Both the position numbers and the translations under genes were made by a program. Under the pieces are notes generated by a model that was not told where the DNA came from, ran no database searches, and worked only from the letters and a program-made list of their open reading frames with translations. From Flavobacterium galactosidilyticum (GTDB taxonomy: Bacteria > Bacteroidota > Bacteroidia > Flavobacteriales > Flavobacteriaceae): a stretch of 64,000 bases of DNA. Below, piece after piece: positions 46,861 to 55,680 of this stretch (positions within the stretch are counted from its first letter, which is position 1; each line of letters begins with the position of its first letter). The stretch covers positions 124,001-188,000 of the forward strand of contig NZ_CP087135.1 of NCBI RefSeq assembly GCF_020911945.1, read 5' to 3'.

Positions 46861-48132
46861 TCAACTGCTTTTCAGTAGCTCTATACCAACGGCACATTCT
46901 AAACATTTACTTTTATTACAATAATCATTTTTAAGTTGCAACAAAGATTGGGATTCAAAAGCGTTTTTAGGTTTTATTCCAAAAGAAGTAAATTTATCAA
47001 TAATAGCATTTTTCTCTGAAGTGACTTCATTTAGCAAAAGTATCAAATCTTCCGACGCTTCTTTTCCGATGCTTTTTGCATACGCAAACTGCAGTGGAAT
47101 AATGGTGTTGATAACAATCAAATCGATGAAAGACTTAGAAAGCATTTTCTTTTTCTTCGGACTTTCTTTATCAAACTGATAATGGTTTTGCCAATAATTA
47201 GAAGCTGTGATTTGAAATACTTCGTAAATACTGTTCAACGAGATTACGATACTAATTTTTGAAAATAAATTTTGATGCGTATGGTAAAGATTGGCTAATT
47301 GCGATAGTCGAATGGTTGGAAAATTATCTGGACGATGTTTAAAAAACTGAACTGGTTCAACAAATGTTTTATCTATTTGATATTTATGCAACAAATAGAA
47401 ATACCGAAATTTTAAATCCTTGTAATAGTTATCTTCTTTTTCCGAATCTAGTAAACCAGCAGCACCAAAAATTAATGCTTCTAGATTTTCGACTTCAAAA
47501 CTTTCTTTTCGGATAATTGGAAAGGGAATGGAATGCGCAATTTTCATGAAAATCTCACCGTTGGTATTTAAACCAAAATTCTTCGCTAAAAGTAAAAACA
47601 GAACAGCTTCCCAATCCTGATTAGTTTGCTCCAGCAAATCAAAAATAGGTTGTGACTTTCGCTCTAATCGTTCAAAAAACAAACGTTCTTGCCAATTTTT
47701 CAAGATAAAGTCATCTACATCCTTAATTTGCTTTTCGCAAAAAATCCAAGATTTTGGAGATAGTAACGATTGATAATTTATCACTGTTTCACGATCCACA
47801 TAATTTTTAAGTTCTAGAACGGGGATTTCACTATTGTCACTTCTATAAATGGCAGTATCATTTTCCCATACTACATGCAGAATCACATTTTCATATCTCG
47901 AATCACACTCATGATGATGTACATACCAATCTGAAGATTTAAGATGAATTTCTACATTCCCAGCCCACTTTTGACTCCCAATGGTGATTTGAGCATTAAA
48001 AAAATCAGGCCCTGCAAGTTCTAAATATTGACCAACACTAATTATTATAATCTCCTCTCCATTCGAAGTTTTCAAATTTAAAGTGTTAAACTTCTTGAAT
48101 TTCCAAAGGTAATGGAGAAAGTCTTCTTTCAT
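46861..48132 (-). CDS. DUF2851 family protein
   Basis: The 423-residue soluble protein matches the DUF2851 pattern of Bacteroidetes: an N-terminal MKEDFLHYLWKFKKFN start, PDFFNAQITIGSQKWAGNVE near residue 40, WYVHHHECDSRYENVILHVV near 69, and a C-terminal CNKSKCLECAVGIELL with three Cys that could bind metal. Its function is not known. It ends with TGA, which shows TGA is used as a normal stop here. It is upstream of PspC on the same strand, with the heptamer block between. Confidence 0.85.
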   Translation of the reverse strand: MKEDFLHYLWKFKKFNTLNLKTSNGEEIIIISVGQYLELAGPDFFNAQITIGSQKWAGNVEIHLKSSDWYVHHHECDSRYENVILHVVWENDTAIYRSDNSEIPVLELKNYVDRETVINYQSLLSPKSWIFCEKQIKDVDDFILKNWQERLFFERLERKSQPIFDLLEQTNQDWEAVLFLLLAKNFGLNTNGEIFMKIAHSIPFPIIRKESFEVENLEALIFGAAGLLDSEKEDNYYKDLKFRYFYLLHKYQIDKTFVEPVQFFKHRPDNFPTIRLSQLANLYHTHQNLFSKISIVISLNSIYEVFQITASNYWQNHYQFDKESPKKKKMLSKSFIDLIVINTIIPLQFAYAKSIGKEASEDLILLLNEVTSEKNAIIDKFTSFGIKPKNAFESQSLLQLKNDYCNKSKCLECAVGIELLKSS

Positions 48133-48276
48133 TGTACGACTATTTACAGAATAATAACAAACTGAAAACTAAGATAGTAAATAATAACAAACAAAAACCA
48201 ACACGTTCATTACATTAAAAGAACTTTCTCTGGCTACTTTGAAAAAAATCTAACTCAAAATTCTCATTCATTTATT

Positions 48277-48284
48277 TATATTTG
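48277..48284 (+). promoter_or_regulatory. -7 promoter box for the PNGase-like gene
   Basis: TATATTTG followed by CTC fits TAnnTTTG, 22 bases before the ATG. Confidence 0.45.
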
Positions 48285-48305
48285 CTCACTTAACAATACA
48301 CCATC

Positions 48306-49982
48306 ATGAAAAAGCACTTTGTTTTATTCTTTGCGTTCGCGCTTATCTTTACAGCGGAAGCACAAAAAAATATTAAATCAATAAAAGTTACTTATTTAAG
48401 AAGTAATAACGGTAAAGTATTTGAAAATCAAGACCCCATACTTCTCTTCACTTCTAAAAAAATGAGCTTGGTTACAACCGAGAAAATCACTCTTAAAAAA
48501 GCTAATTTTCCAATTGAACAAACCTACGTGGATTTTCAATTCAAAACTACTTCACAACTGGCTGAATTCAAAAACAAAAGCGCTATTCTTAGTGTGGACA
48601 GTTTGGCATTGGGAAAACAGAAATTCACTATTACAGATCAAACTAAAAAAATATTAGGTTACACTTGTAAAAAAGCGACAACCTCCATCAACTCGAACAG
48701 TATTGAATTATGGTTCACTACTGATTTAAATTTAAAAGGAGCTCCTACTGCTCTAGGACAAGATTTAGGTCTGGTACTTGAAATGGTGCGAAATGGGAAT
48801 ACAAAAACAACTGCTAGCAAAATTGAAATCTTAAAAAACACTCCTGCACTGCTTGACTTACCAAATCCACTTCCAAAAAAAGTAGATCAACTGACTTATA
48901 AAGACTTGCTTTGGAAAAGCCGTTTTACCACTATTCCTGTTTTCGAAAAAGAAATTATTAATTTTATGGATAACCCCAAAAGCAATGATAGTATCCTGAA
49001 ATTTGCTAGTGGAACAATTATCCTCAAAAAAGTGAAGTTTCCTAAAATAAATAAAGGAAGCAATATTTTTATAGATGTCACAGAACAATCTAATGGAGAC
49101 GCGTATGACAGAACTGGTTCTGTATTCCTAATTCCAACAGACCAATCGATTTCTTTTTTAGACGGTTTGCAAAAAGGAGCAAAATCATTACCTGTTTATG
49201 AAAATGGCAATGGTGAAAAATACCAAGGAGTCGTTCGAACTGAAAACTATGCTCCACTTTTAGAACTGATGCGTTTTTTCACTCCATTTGGGGTAAAACA
49301 TTTCAACAACTTAGAACTGAAAAATAAAGTGTGGCAAGACAGTGTGTATTATCGCCAAGATATATCTGAATTGACTGCTGCTTTGGACGAGAAAGAAGTT
49401 TGGATTGGAATGAATATTGGAAATTACGATAACGGTGGCCATAAAGTTAGTCTTAATATCACAATTCATCCAGGCTACGCAGCTAAGTCGGAGGATAAAT
49501 GGTTACTTCCATTATTCAACACAAACAATGTTATGGAAATGGCGGGGCAGCAATATGCAACGATGTTTAATACTGAAAAAGGATTAGAACTAACATTTGA
49601 AGTTCCGGCAAGCGATAAAAATTATAGACTGCGATACATTACTACAGGTCATGGTGGCTGGGGAAATGGGGATGAATTTGTGCCAAAGAGAAATACAATT
49701 CTAGTAGATGGAAAAGAAATTTTCGCTTTTGTTCCTTGGCGTACTGATTGTGGATCGTATCGCTTGAGTAATCCCGCTTCGGGAAATTTCAATGACGGAC
49801 TTTCTTCATCTGACTTAAGCAGATCTAACTGGTGTCCCGGAACTGTAACTCCACCAGTTTATATTGAACTAGGAAAGCTTTCAGCAGGAAAACACAGCAT
49901 GCAAATTAAAATACCTCAAGGAGCTCCAGAAGGCACAAGTTTTAGCTCTTGGAATGTTTCTGGAGTATTAATTGCCGACTAA
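48306..49982 (+). CDS. GLPGLI-domain / PNGase F-like fusion, exported
   Basis: The protein has 558 residues with a signal peptide (MKKHFVLFFAFALIFTAEAQ). Residues about 20-200 resemble the GLPGLI family (core motif here TALGQDLGLVLEM near 155). Residues about 235-555 resemble the two jellyroll domains of peptide-N-glycosidase F, with GDAYDRTGSVFL (Asp268, matching catalytic Asp60 of PNGase F), GHGGWGNGDEF (Glu457, matching Glu206) and SRSNWCPGTVTPP. The third PNGase F residue, Glu118, seems not conserved (WIGMNIGNYDN region), so activity on N-glycans is uncertain. If active it would release N-glycans from glycoproteins outside the cell or in the periplasm. It stands alone, away from the SusCD pair. 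Confidence 0.82.
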   Translation: MKKHFVLFFAFALIFTAEAQKNIKSIKVTYLRSNNGKVFENQDPILLFTSKKMSLVTTEKITLKKANFPIEQTYVDFQFKTTSQLAEFKNKSAILSVDSLALGKQKFTITDQTKKILGYTCKKATTSINSNSIELWFTTDLNLKGAPTALGQDLGLVLEMVRNGNTKTTASKIEILKNTPALLDLPNPLPKKVDQLTYKDLLWKSRFTTIPVFEKEIINFMDNPKSNDSILKFASGTIILKKVKFPKINKGSNIFIDVTEQSNGDAYDRTGSVFLIPTDQSISFLDGLQKGAKSLPVYENGNGEKYQGVVRTENYAPLLELMRFFTPFGVKHFNNLELKNKVWQDSVYYRQDISELTAALDEKEVWIGMNIGNYDNGGHKVSLNITIHPGYAAKSEDKWLLPLFNTNNVMEMAGQQYATMFNTEKGLELTFEVPASDKNYRLRYITTGHGGWGNGDEFVPKRNTILVDGKEIFAFVPWRTDCGSYRLSNPASGNFNDGLSSSDLSRSNWCPGTVTPPVYIELGKLSAGKHSMQIKIPQGAPEGTSFSSWNVSGVLIAD

Positions 49983-50000
49983 GACACATATAAAAAATGT

Positions 50001-50032
50001 AAAATGCCTATGACGAACATCATGGGCATTTT
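50001..50032. terminator. Bidirectional terminator
   Basis: The stem AAAATGCCTATGA / TCATGGGCATTTT has one T-G wobble. It lies between the PNGase-like gene and the convergent exonuclease gene. Confidence 0.7.
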
Positions 50033-50049
50033 GTATTTATATTAAAAAA

Positions 50050-50532
50050 TTATTTCATTAGGTATAATTTGGCGCAAGCTCTAGCATCAGATAAAGCTTC
50101 ATGATGATTGAGTTGAATATTCATTTCTCGGCAACAATCGCTCAATTTGGCTGGCTTTAAGCCTTTAGCTTTATAAATTTTTACCGTGCATTCCCAGCGT
50201 GAAGCAATATTCAAATCAGCATAGTCTAAATTATAAAGCGCCATCGATTTAGCTAAAACATTACGGTCGAAACTTTCATTGTGCGCTACTATTACTCTGT
50301 TTTTTATTCTTTTTTGGATTTCTGGAAATACTTGTGCAAAGTTTTTAGCATTTACAGTATCTCGAGGATAAATACCATGGACTTGAATAGTGTAGGGAGA
50401 ATATAAATTATTTGGCGGCTTAATCAAACTAACGAACTCATCTACAATAATTCCGTTTTCCACGGTAACAATTCCCACGGAACAAGGGTGAAATGCCGTT
50501 GCTGTTTCAAAATCTATGGCAGTAAAAGTCAT
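50050..50532 (-). CDS. DnaQ-like 3'-5' exonuclease
   Basis: The 160-residue protein is a compact DEDDh exonuclease domain: ExoI motif FTAIDFETATAF near residue 3 (Asp and Glu), ExoII VIVAHNESFDRNVL near 75 (Asp), and ExoIII LNHHEALSDARACAKL near 140 (His and Asp). All five metal/catalytic residues are seen. It is shorter than DNA polymerase III epsilon chains that carry a polymerase-binding tail and probably works alone in DNA or RNA trimming. Exact substrate unknown. Confidence 0.88.
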   Translation of the reverse strand: MTFTAIDFETATAFHPCSVGIVTVENGIIVDEFVSLIKPPNNLYSPYTIQVHGIYPRDTVNAKNFAQVFPEIQKRIKNRVIVAHNESFDRNVLAKSMALYNLDYADLNIASRWECTVKIYKAKGLKPAKLSDCCREMNIQLNHHEALSDARACAKLYLMK

Positions 50533-50631
50533 TTTGATCTTAGATTTAGGATTAACGATTTTTGATTGCTCATTTTGACAAAATGTATTACGATCAGTCG
50601 AACATCATTTGACAAAACGGACTTAAGAGCG

Positions 50632-51993
50632 TTACTTTATTGAACCAATAATATCGTATTTAGTAATAATATGATGGGTACCATTTTCTAACTCCAGTAA
50701 AACCGCTGCGTTATCTCTAGTGAATAATTTAGACACCTCTTCAATTGAAGTTCCTTGTTTTACTATTGGGAAGGGTTCTCCCATAACATCCTTTATTGGT
50801 TTATCGGCAACATCTTTGTCAGCCACGTACCACTGAAACAAATCACCTTCATCCACAGAGCCTACAAAACCAGTGACATCAATAACAGGAATTTGCGAAA
50901 TTTTATATTTGCGCATGCGCTCGATAGCATGTGAAACTAACTCTTCGGTGCGCACTACAATTAATGGTTTGTCAATATGATCTTTGATGACATCTTCGGC
51001 TTTTGTGATTTCTTCTTCTAAAAAACCGCGTTCACGCATCCAGTCATCATTAAACATTTTACCTACATAACGACTTCCTGAATCGTGGAATAAAACTACG
51101 ACAACATCTTCAGGTTTAAAATGCTCTTTCAATTGCAATAATCCTTTGATAGCTGCACCTGCTGAATTACCGACGAAAATCCCTTCTTCTAATGCGATCT
51201 TACGTGTATAAACTGCTGCATCTTTATCTGTTACTTTTGTAAAGCCATCAATAAGAGAAAAATCGACATTTTTAGGTAAAATATCCTCACCAATTCCTTC
51301 AGTTATGTAAGAGTAGATTTCGTTTTCGTCAAAAATTCCGGTTTCATGATACTTTTTGAAAACAGAACCGTAAGTATCTATTCCCCAAATTTTGATGTTA
51401 GGATTTTTTTCTTTTAAATATTTAGCAACTCCAGATATAGTTCCACCTGTTCCTACACCTACAACAAAATGAGTAATTTTCTCCTCGGTTTGTTCCCAAA
51501 TTTCAGGTCCTGTTTGCTCATAGTGCGCTATAGCATTTGAAGGATTGTCATATTGATTGACATACCAAGAATTAGGCGTTTCTGATGCTAATCTTTTAGA
51601 TACAGAATAATAAGAACGTGGATCAGTTGGTTCTACATCAGTTGGGCAAACCACTACCTTTGCTCCTACTGCACGTAGAATATCCATTTTCTCTTTAGAC
51701 TGCTTATCAGAGATTACGCAAATTAACTTATACCCTTTTATGATAGCTACTAGAGCTAATCCCATTCCCGTATTTCCTGAAGTTCCCTCAATAATAGTGC
51801 CTCCAGGCAGCAATCTTCCATCGGCTTCCGCATCTTCAATCATTTTAACGGCCATTCTATCTTTGACAGAATTTCCGGGATTGAATGTCTCCACTTTAGC
51901 AAGCACAAGTGCCTTTATTTCGGCTGTAATTTTGTTTAATTTTACTAATGGAGTGTTCCCTATTGTACCTAAAATATTTTCTGAGTAGCGCAT
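50632..51993 (-). CDS. Cystathionine beta-synthase (PLP enzyme with CBS domain pair)
   Basis: The 453-residue protein has a cysteine-synthase fold with the PLP lysine Lys44 (NPGNSVKDRM) and the phosphate loop EGTSGNTGMGLA near 68, GTGGTISG near 180. Residues about 335-453 form two CBS domains (ISQIPVIDVTGFVGSVDEGD and KDVMGEPFPIVKQGTSIEEV). This build is that of cystathionine beta-synthase, which joins serine and homocysteine; a cysteine synthase with extra CBS domains is also possible. No methionine or cysteine gene is adjacent. It is cytoplasmic. Confidence 0.9.
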   Translation of the reverse strand: MRYSENILGTIGNTPLVKLNKITAEIKALVLAKVETFNPGNSVKDRMAVKMIEDAEADGRLLPGGTIIEGTSGNTGMGLALVAIIKGYKLICVISDKQSKEKMDILRAVGAKVVVCPTDVEPTDPRSYYSVSKRLASETPNSWYVNQYDNPSNAIAHYEQTGPEIWEQTEEKITHFVVGVGTGGTISGVAKYLKEKNPNIKIWGIDTYGSVFKKYHETGIFDENEIYSYITEGIGEDILPKNVDFSLIDGFTKVTDKDAAVYTRKIALEEGIFVGNSAGAAIKGLLQLKEHFKPEDVVVVLFHDSGSRYVGKMFNDDWMRERGFLEEEITKAEDVIKDHIDKPLIVVRTEELVSHAIERMRKYKISQIPVIDVTGFVGSVDEGDLFQWYVADKDVADKPIKDVMGEPFPIVKQGTSIEEVSKLFTRDNAAVLLELENGTHHIITKYDIIGSIK

Positions 51994-52082
51994 TTTCGTG
52001 TGATTTTTTAAAACTATAATTTGTTATAAATCTTTCAGCAAAGATACTATTTTGTTACAAATATTATCGCTTGCTCGATTTT

Positions 52083-52160
52083 GCGTTAGTGATAAAAGCG
52101 GCATCCTTTGCTTGCTGTCTTTAAGCAAGGAAAGATATAGCGCTTAGCACGTAAAAACGC
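52083..52160 (+). repeat. Hairpin intergenic element, copy 2
   Basis: This copy has the lead TGATAAAAGCGG (52090-52101), then GCATCCTTTG, a short hairpin (CTT-rich arms with AAGCAAGG), then AAAGATATAGCGCTTAGCACG. GCGTT at the left end pairs with AACGC at the right end. It matches copy 1 at 15425-15606 in order and in the lead motif (10 of 12), but its hairpin sequence is different and shorter, as expected for a structure kept by pairing and not by sequence. Confidence 0.5.
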
Positions 52161-52179
52161 CCAAAAAAATAGCTTGAAA

Positions 52180-54135
52180 TTAATTGAAGAAGTTCCAAAT
52201 TAACCCAAAACGAATGGTGAAATCGCGCGAAGGATTATTTGGCGAAGCGTAAAAATTATTTCCGGTAAATGAAGAATTAAAATGCTCAACTTTGAAATAT
52301 ATTCTGGTTCGTTGAATTTTTGCATTGATGAAGAAGTCAAGATTTGGATGATTTCCTATCTGTTTTTCATTTTGAACAAAGAACTCACCAATTACTGGAT
52401 TGTAGTCATTAGCATAATATTTAGAAAAATAATTTAGTACGATACCAGTCTGCAAAAACAACGCTTTTTTGAACATATAAGTCGTATAGTAAAAGCTGTT
52501 TCTGGTTACAATTTCCGGAACGTTTAAAACAGCGACATTTTGCTCCGTTTTTTGATATAACACTGTATTATCTAAAGCAAATTTTCCAAATTTAAACTCT
52601 CTATTTGCCTTAATCGACAAATAATTAATTGTTCCATCATACTGTGATGGTGCTACAATTTGCGTAAGCACTAGCTTTTGAGCTGCAGTAGAAACATCGT
52701 TGAAATACAAGTGATCGTTGAAAATGGAATACTGAACTTCTGCATTGACCCATGGCGAAATAGCATTTGCTTTTATGGTATTAATTTTTTCGTTCTTGAA
52801 ATCGTTAGACCAGTTGTACTGCACATAACTACTTTGGTACAAATTGTAATTGTTATTCGGTAGTTTATTTATATTTTGATATTGAAATCCTAACTGAATT
52901 TCATCATTTAAATCATACGTCAGTTGTGCATCTAAGTTAGAAAGTGACTGCGCTGTTATTGACCTAGAGTACAAAAATTTTCCATTCCACTTGTCATGGC
53001 GATACTCGTATCGCCCACCTGCACTATTAATTTGCTGGCTATAAAAGCTAGGAATAGTTCCTTGATTATCAAAAACAAGGACTCTACTGTAATAGTAATT
53101 TGACCTGAAATCATCTACAAAAAAGAGAAATTTACCTAAAACCGTATTCTCGTAAACAAGTCCTGCACGATTATACATTTTGTTATAACGAGTCTGATCG
53201 TTAATTCCGCTGTCTAGAAATGAATTCCCAAAACGAGCCACTGTTTGATTTCCTACTGTTGAAGGAACCGTAGCTTGATTGTACTCGAAAAACTTATTCT
53301 CGTAATTAAACTGATGGGTAATGTAAAGATTATTGATTCCTTTTTTAGAATTGACTCTGAAATTATGGTCTACAAATATTCTTTTACCCTTTAAGAAAGA
53401 CTTAGCATCATTAAAATACACTTCAAATCGTTGCCGATTGTTATAATTTGGGTCTTCGCTTTCAAAATCCTGAATAGTGGTTATACCGCCATTTTCTTCA
53501 TTTAAAATATCTTGATACGTATAATGCGCATTAGCAAAATAGCGTTTGTTTTTAGTATTATAACTAGTTGTAAACCTGAAATTTCCTGTACTAGCTAACT
53601 GGTTTATATATTGACCTTCAGAACGCAGACCTTTGTAAGCCATAGAAAAATTAAGGTTTTCAGAAGTATTTAGCGTTATGAAAGCATCGACAGATTGTCC
53701 TTTTTTGATGGTACTTTTAAAATACAATTCGGTTACAGGAGTCGCTACTGAATAATATCTAATTTGGTTCGCCTCCATGAAATTAAAATGCTTCGCTTTG
53801 AAACCAAATTCTGGATAAGGCGAAAAATCAGTCAAGCTGTATTGCAACGTATTATACGTTTGACCTTCATTCGCAAAAGGCAAAAGTCCAAAAGTATCTT
53901 TTCGTAAATAATTGTGACTGTATTCTTTTTTTATAGTGAGCGATGTGTCTATATAAGTAGTATCGCGATCAATGGTGATTACTCTATATAAGTCAATAGG
54001 AGCTATTTTTTGCTTTTTAGTTGTGTCTGATTCTCGCTGGTATTTACTATTAGAGTTAGAGTCGCTGTTATTATTTGTTTGCGAAAACAATAGCGTAGGA
54101 AATACTAGAAAAATTAGAAAAATGAAAATCCTCAT
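52180..54135 (-). CDS. Putative outer-membrane porin (Porin_10 family)
   Basis: The 651-residue protein has a signal peptide (MRIFIFLIFLVFPTLLFSQ), then a Ser/Asn-rich linker, then many amphipathic beta strands with Tyr/Phe/Asn alternation, as in the Porin_10 family of Bacteroidetes. It ends in Phe-Asn (FGLIWNFFN), typical of an outer-membrane barrel. Typical segments are YNTLQYSLTDFSPYPEFGFK near residue 93 and ATPVTELYFKSTIKKGQ near 130. Its cargo is unknown. It lies downstream of susD, past that operon's terminator. Confidence 0.82.
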   Translation of the reverse strand: MRIFIFLIFLVFPTLLFSQTNNNSDSNSNSKYQRESDTTKKQKIAPIDLYRVITIDRDTTYIDTSLTIKKEYSHNYLRKDTFGLLPFANEGQTYNTLQYSLTDFSPYPEFGFKAKHFNFMEANQIRYYSVATPVTELYFKSTIKKGQSVDAFITLNTSENLNFSMAYKGLRSEGQYINQLASTGNFRFTTSYNTKNKRYFANAHYTYQDILNEENGGITTIQDFESEDPNYNNRQRFEVYFNDAKSFLKGKRIFVDHNFRVNSKKGINNLYITHQFNYENKFFEYNQATVPSTVGNQTVARFGNSFLDSGINDQTRYNKMYNRAGLVYENTVLGKFLFFVDDFRSNYYYSRVLVFDNQGTIPSFYSQQINSAGGRYEYRHDKWNGKFLYSRSITAQSLSNLDAQLTYDLNDEIQLGFQYQNINKLPNNNYNLYQSSYVQYNWSNDFKNEKINTIKANAISPWVNAEVQYSIFNDHLYFNDVSTAAQKLVLTQIVAPSQYDGTINYLSIKANREFKFGKFALDNTVLYQKTEQNVAVLNVPEIVTRNSFYYTTYMFKKALFLQTGIVLNYFSKYYANDYNPVIGEFFVQNEKQIGNHPNLDFFINAKIQRTRIYFKVEHFNSSFTGNNFYASPNNPSRDFTIRFGLIWNFFN

Positions 54136-54232
54136 TTGGAAAAGGTATAGTTAGGTAATTATTACTGTAATAAAAATTAGTGTAAAGGTAAATTATAAAA
54201 CGTATAAATAAAAAACATTCTTTTTATTGTAC

Positions 54233-54265
54233 AAAAAAACCCTTCTGTAGTTTATTACAGAAGGG
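54233..54265 (-). terminator. Terminator of the susCD operon
   Basis: The stem CCCTTCTGTA / TACAGAAGGG is followed by T7 on the minus strand. Confidence 0.9.
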
Positions 54266-54290
54266 CTAAAAAGTTAAATTTACTATTTAA

Positions 54291-55676
54291 TTAGTATCCT
54301 TTATTTTGAACAGTATTAGAATTTGCATTCATTTCTCTCAACGGAATTGGGAACGCATATCTGTAACTACCATAAGTAATTCCTGCTGCACCTAAATCAT
54401 CATACGTTTGTTTGATTTCATCAACTACAGGCATATCCATTTTGTAACGTGCGATATCGTCAAATCTAAAGCCTTCAAAGCATAATTCTTTTCTACGTTC
54501 TAAAAGAATGTTTGCTACCGAAACAGTAACATATGGTAATGCACCACGATTTACCGCTACAAGATTTAAATTTGTCAAAGCCGAAACATCAGTTGGGTCA
54601 AGTTTGAAAGAGGCTTCTGCATTGATCAATAACATCTCCTCAAAACGGAATAATACTACGTTAATATCAGACTTTATAAACTTACCTGTATTTCTCAATC
54701 TTGATTTATCAGCTACAGTAATCAAATTTGCCCTTACGTCTAAAGGCGAAAATTGTTGTACTAAATCTTCTAAAACAACAATATCGCCATAAGCAGTATC
54801 GTTATATATCTGAAATAAACTATCATTACTACGGTTGTCATCAGCTGAAAATACTAACTCAAAAATAGAGTTTGCTTGCAAGCTCCCTTTAAATGAATCT
54901 GCATATTCTGATGCTAGAAGAACTCTAGCTCCACTATTATCTAAAACTTCCTGAGAAGCAGCTTTAGCAATAGCCCAATCACCGAAATACAAAGCAACTC
55001 TCGCTTTAATTGCATTAACAGTTACAGTTCTAATCGCTTTTTTGTCACCATCTAATGAAGAATTCATCATTGACAATGCTTTTGTCAAGTCCTCGTAAAT
55101 AAAGGTTTTAACTTCACCAACAGAACTTCTTTTTGGTTTCATATCTTTTACATCCAAAAATTGCTTAACATAAGCTATTCCTAAAGAATTCAAATCACCA
55201 CCGCCAACACCAATATGTTGTTGACCAAATAAACGCAACAAGTCATAATGAACTAATGCGCGCAAAGCTAATGCTTGCCCTTTTATATGATCAATAGCAA
55301 CTGCATCACCTTCAATTGTAGAATTAATAATAATGTTACAATTTGCAATCACAGCATACATTTGTAAAAAAGCAGCATCTGCATCTCCATTAGAATTGGT
55401 CATATCCATAGAAGCTGAAGTTAAAAACCTTCCGGAATTTCCATTAGCATATGCATTATCTGATCTTACATCTCCAAAAATTAACATGTTTCTTCCGTAA
55501 TAGTTTGCAGAAGTTATTCTATCGTAAGCACCTGCTAGCAGTCCTTTTAAATCACCTATATTAGTGATTGCTGTAACATCTTTATTTACACTTAAAGTTG
55601 GGTCTAAATCATTATCCGAACATGAATTAAAAAAAATTCCGGAAAAAATTAAAGCACCATATATTATTTTTTTCAT
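54291..55676 (-). CDS. SusD/RagB-family glycan- or nutrient-binding lipoprotein
   Basis: The 461-residue lipoprotein has signal peptide II with Cys19 (GIFFNSCSDNDLDP). The SusD fold is seen in AGAYDRITSANYYGRN near residue 50, ALALRALVHYDLLRLFGQ near 133, and the C-terminal ERRKELCFEGFRFDDIARYK near 403. SusD proteins form a lid on the SusC channel and bind the nutrient. It starts 4 bases after the susC stop. No glycoside hydrolase, sulfatase or regulator lies nearby, so this is not a complete polysaccharide utilization locus and the substrate cannot be guessed. Confidence 0.92.
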   Translation of the reverse strand: MKKIIYGALIFSGIFFNSCSDNDLDPTLSVNKDVTAITNIGDLKGLLAGAYDRITSANYYGRNMLIFGDVRSDNAYANGNSGRFLTSASMDMTNSNGDADAAFLQMYAVIANCNIIINSTIEGDAVAIDHIKGQALALRALVHYDLLRLFGQQHIGVGGGDLNSLGIAYVKQFLDVKDMKPKRSSVGEVKTFIYEDLTKALSMMNSSLDGDKKAIRTVTVNAIKARVALYFGDWAIAKAASQEVLDNSGARVLLASEYADSFKGSLQANSIFELVFSADDNRSNDSLFQIYNDTAYGDIVVLEDLVQQFSPLDVRANLITVADKSRLRNTGKFIKSDINVVLFRFEEMLLINAEASFKLDPTDVSALTNLNLVAVNRGALPYVTVSVANILLERRKELCFEGFRFDDIARYKMDMPVVDEIKQTYDDLGAAGITYGSYRYAFPIPLREMNANSNTVQNKGY

Positions 55677-55680
55677 TTTC

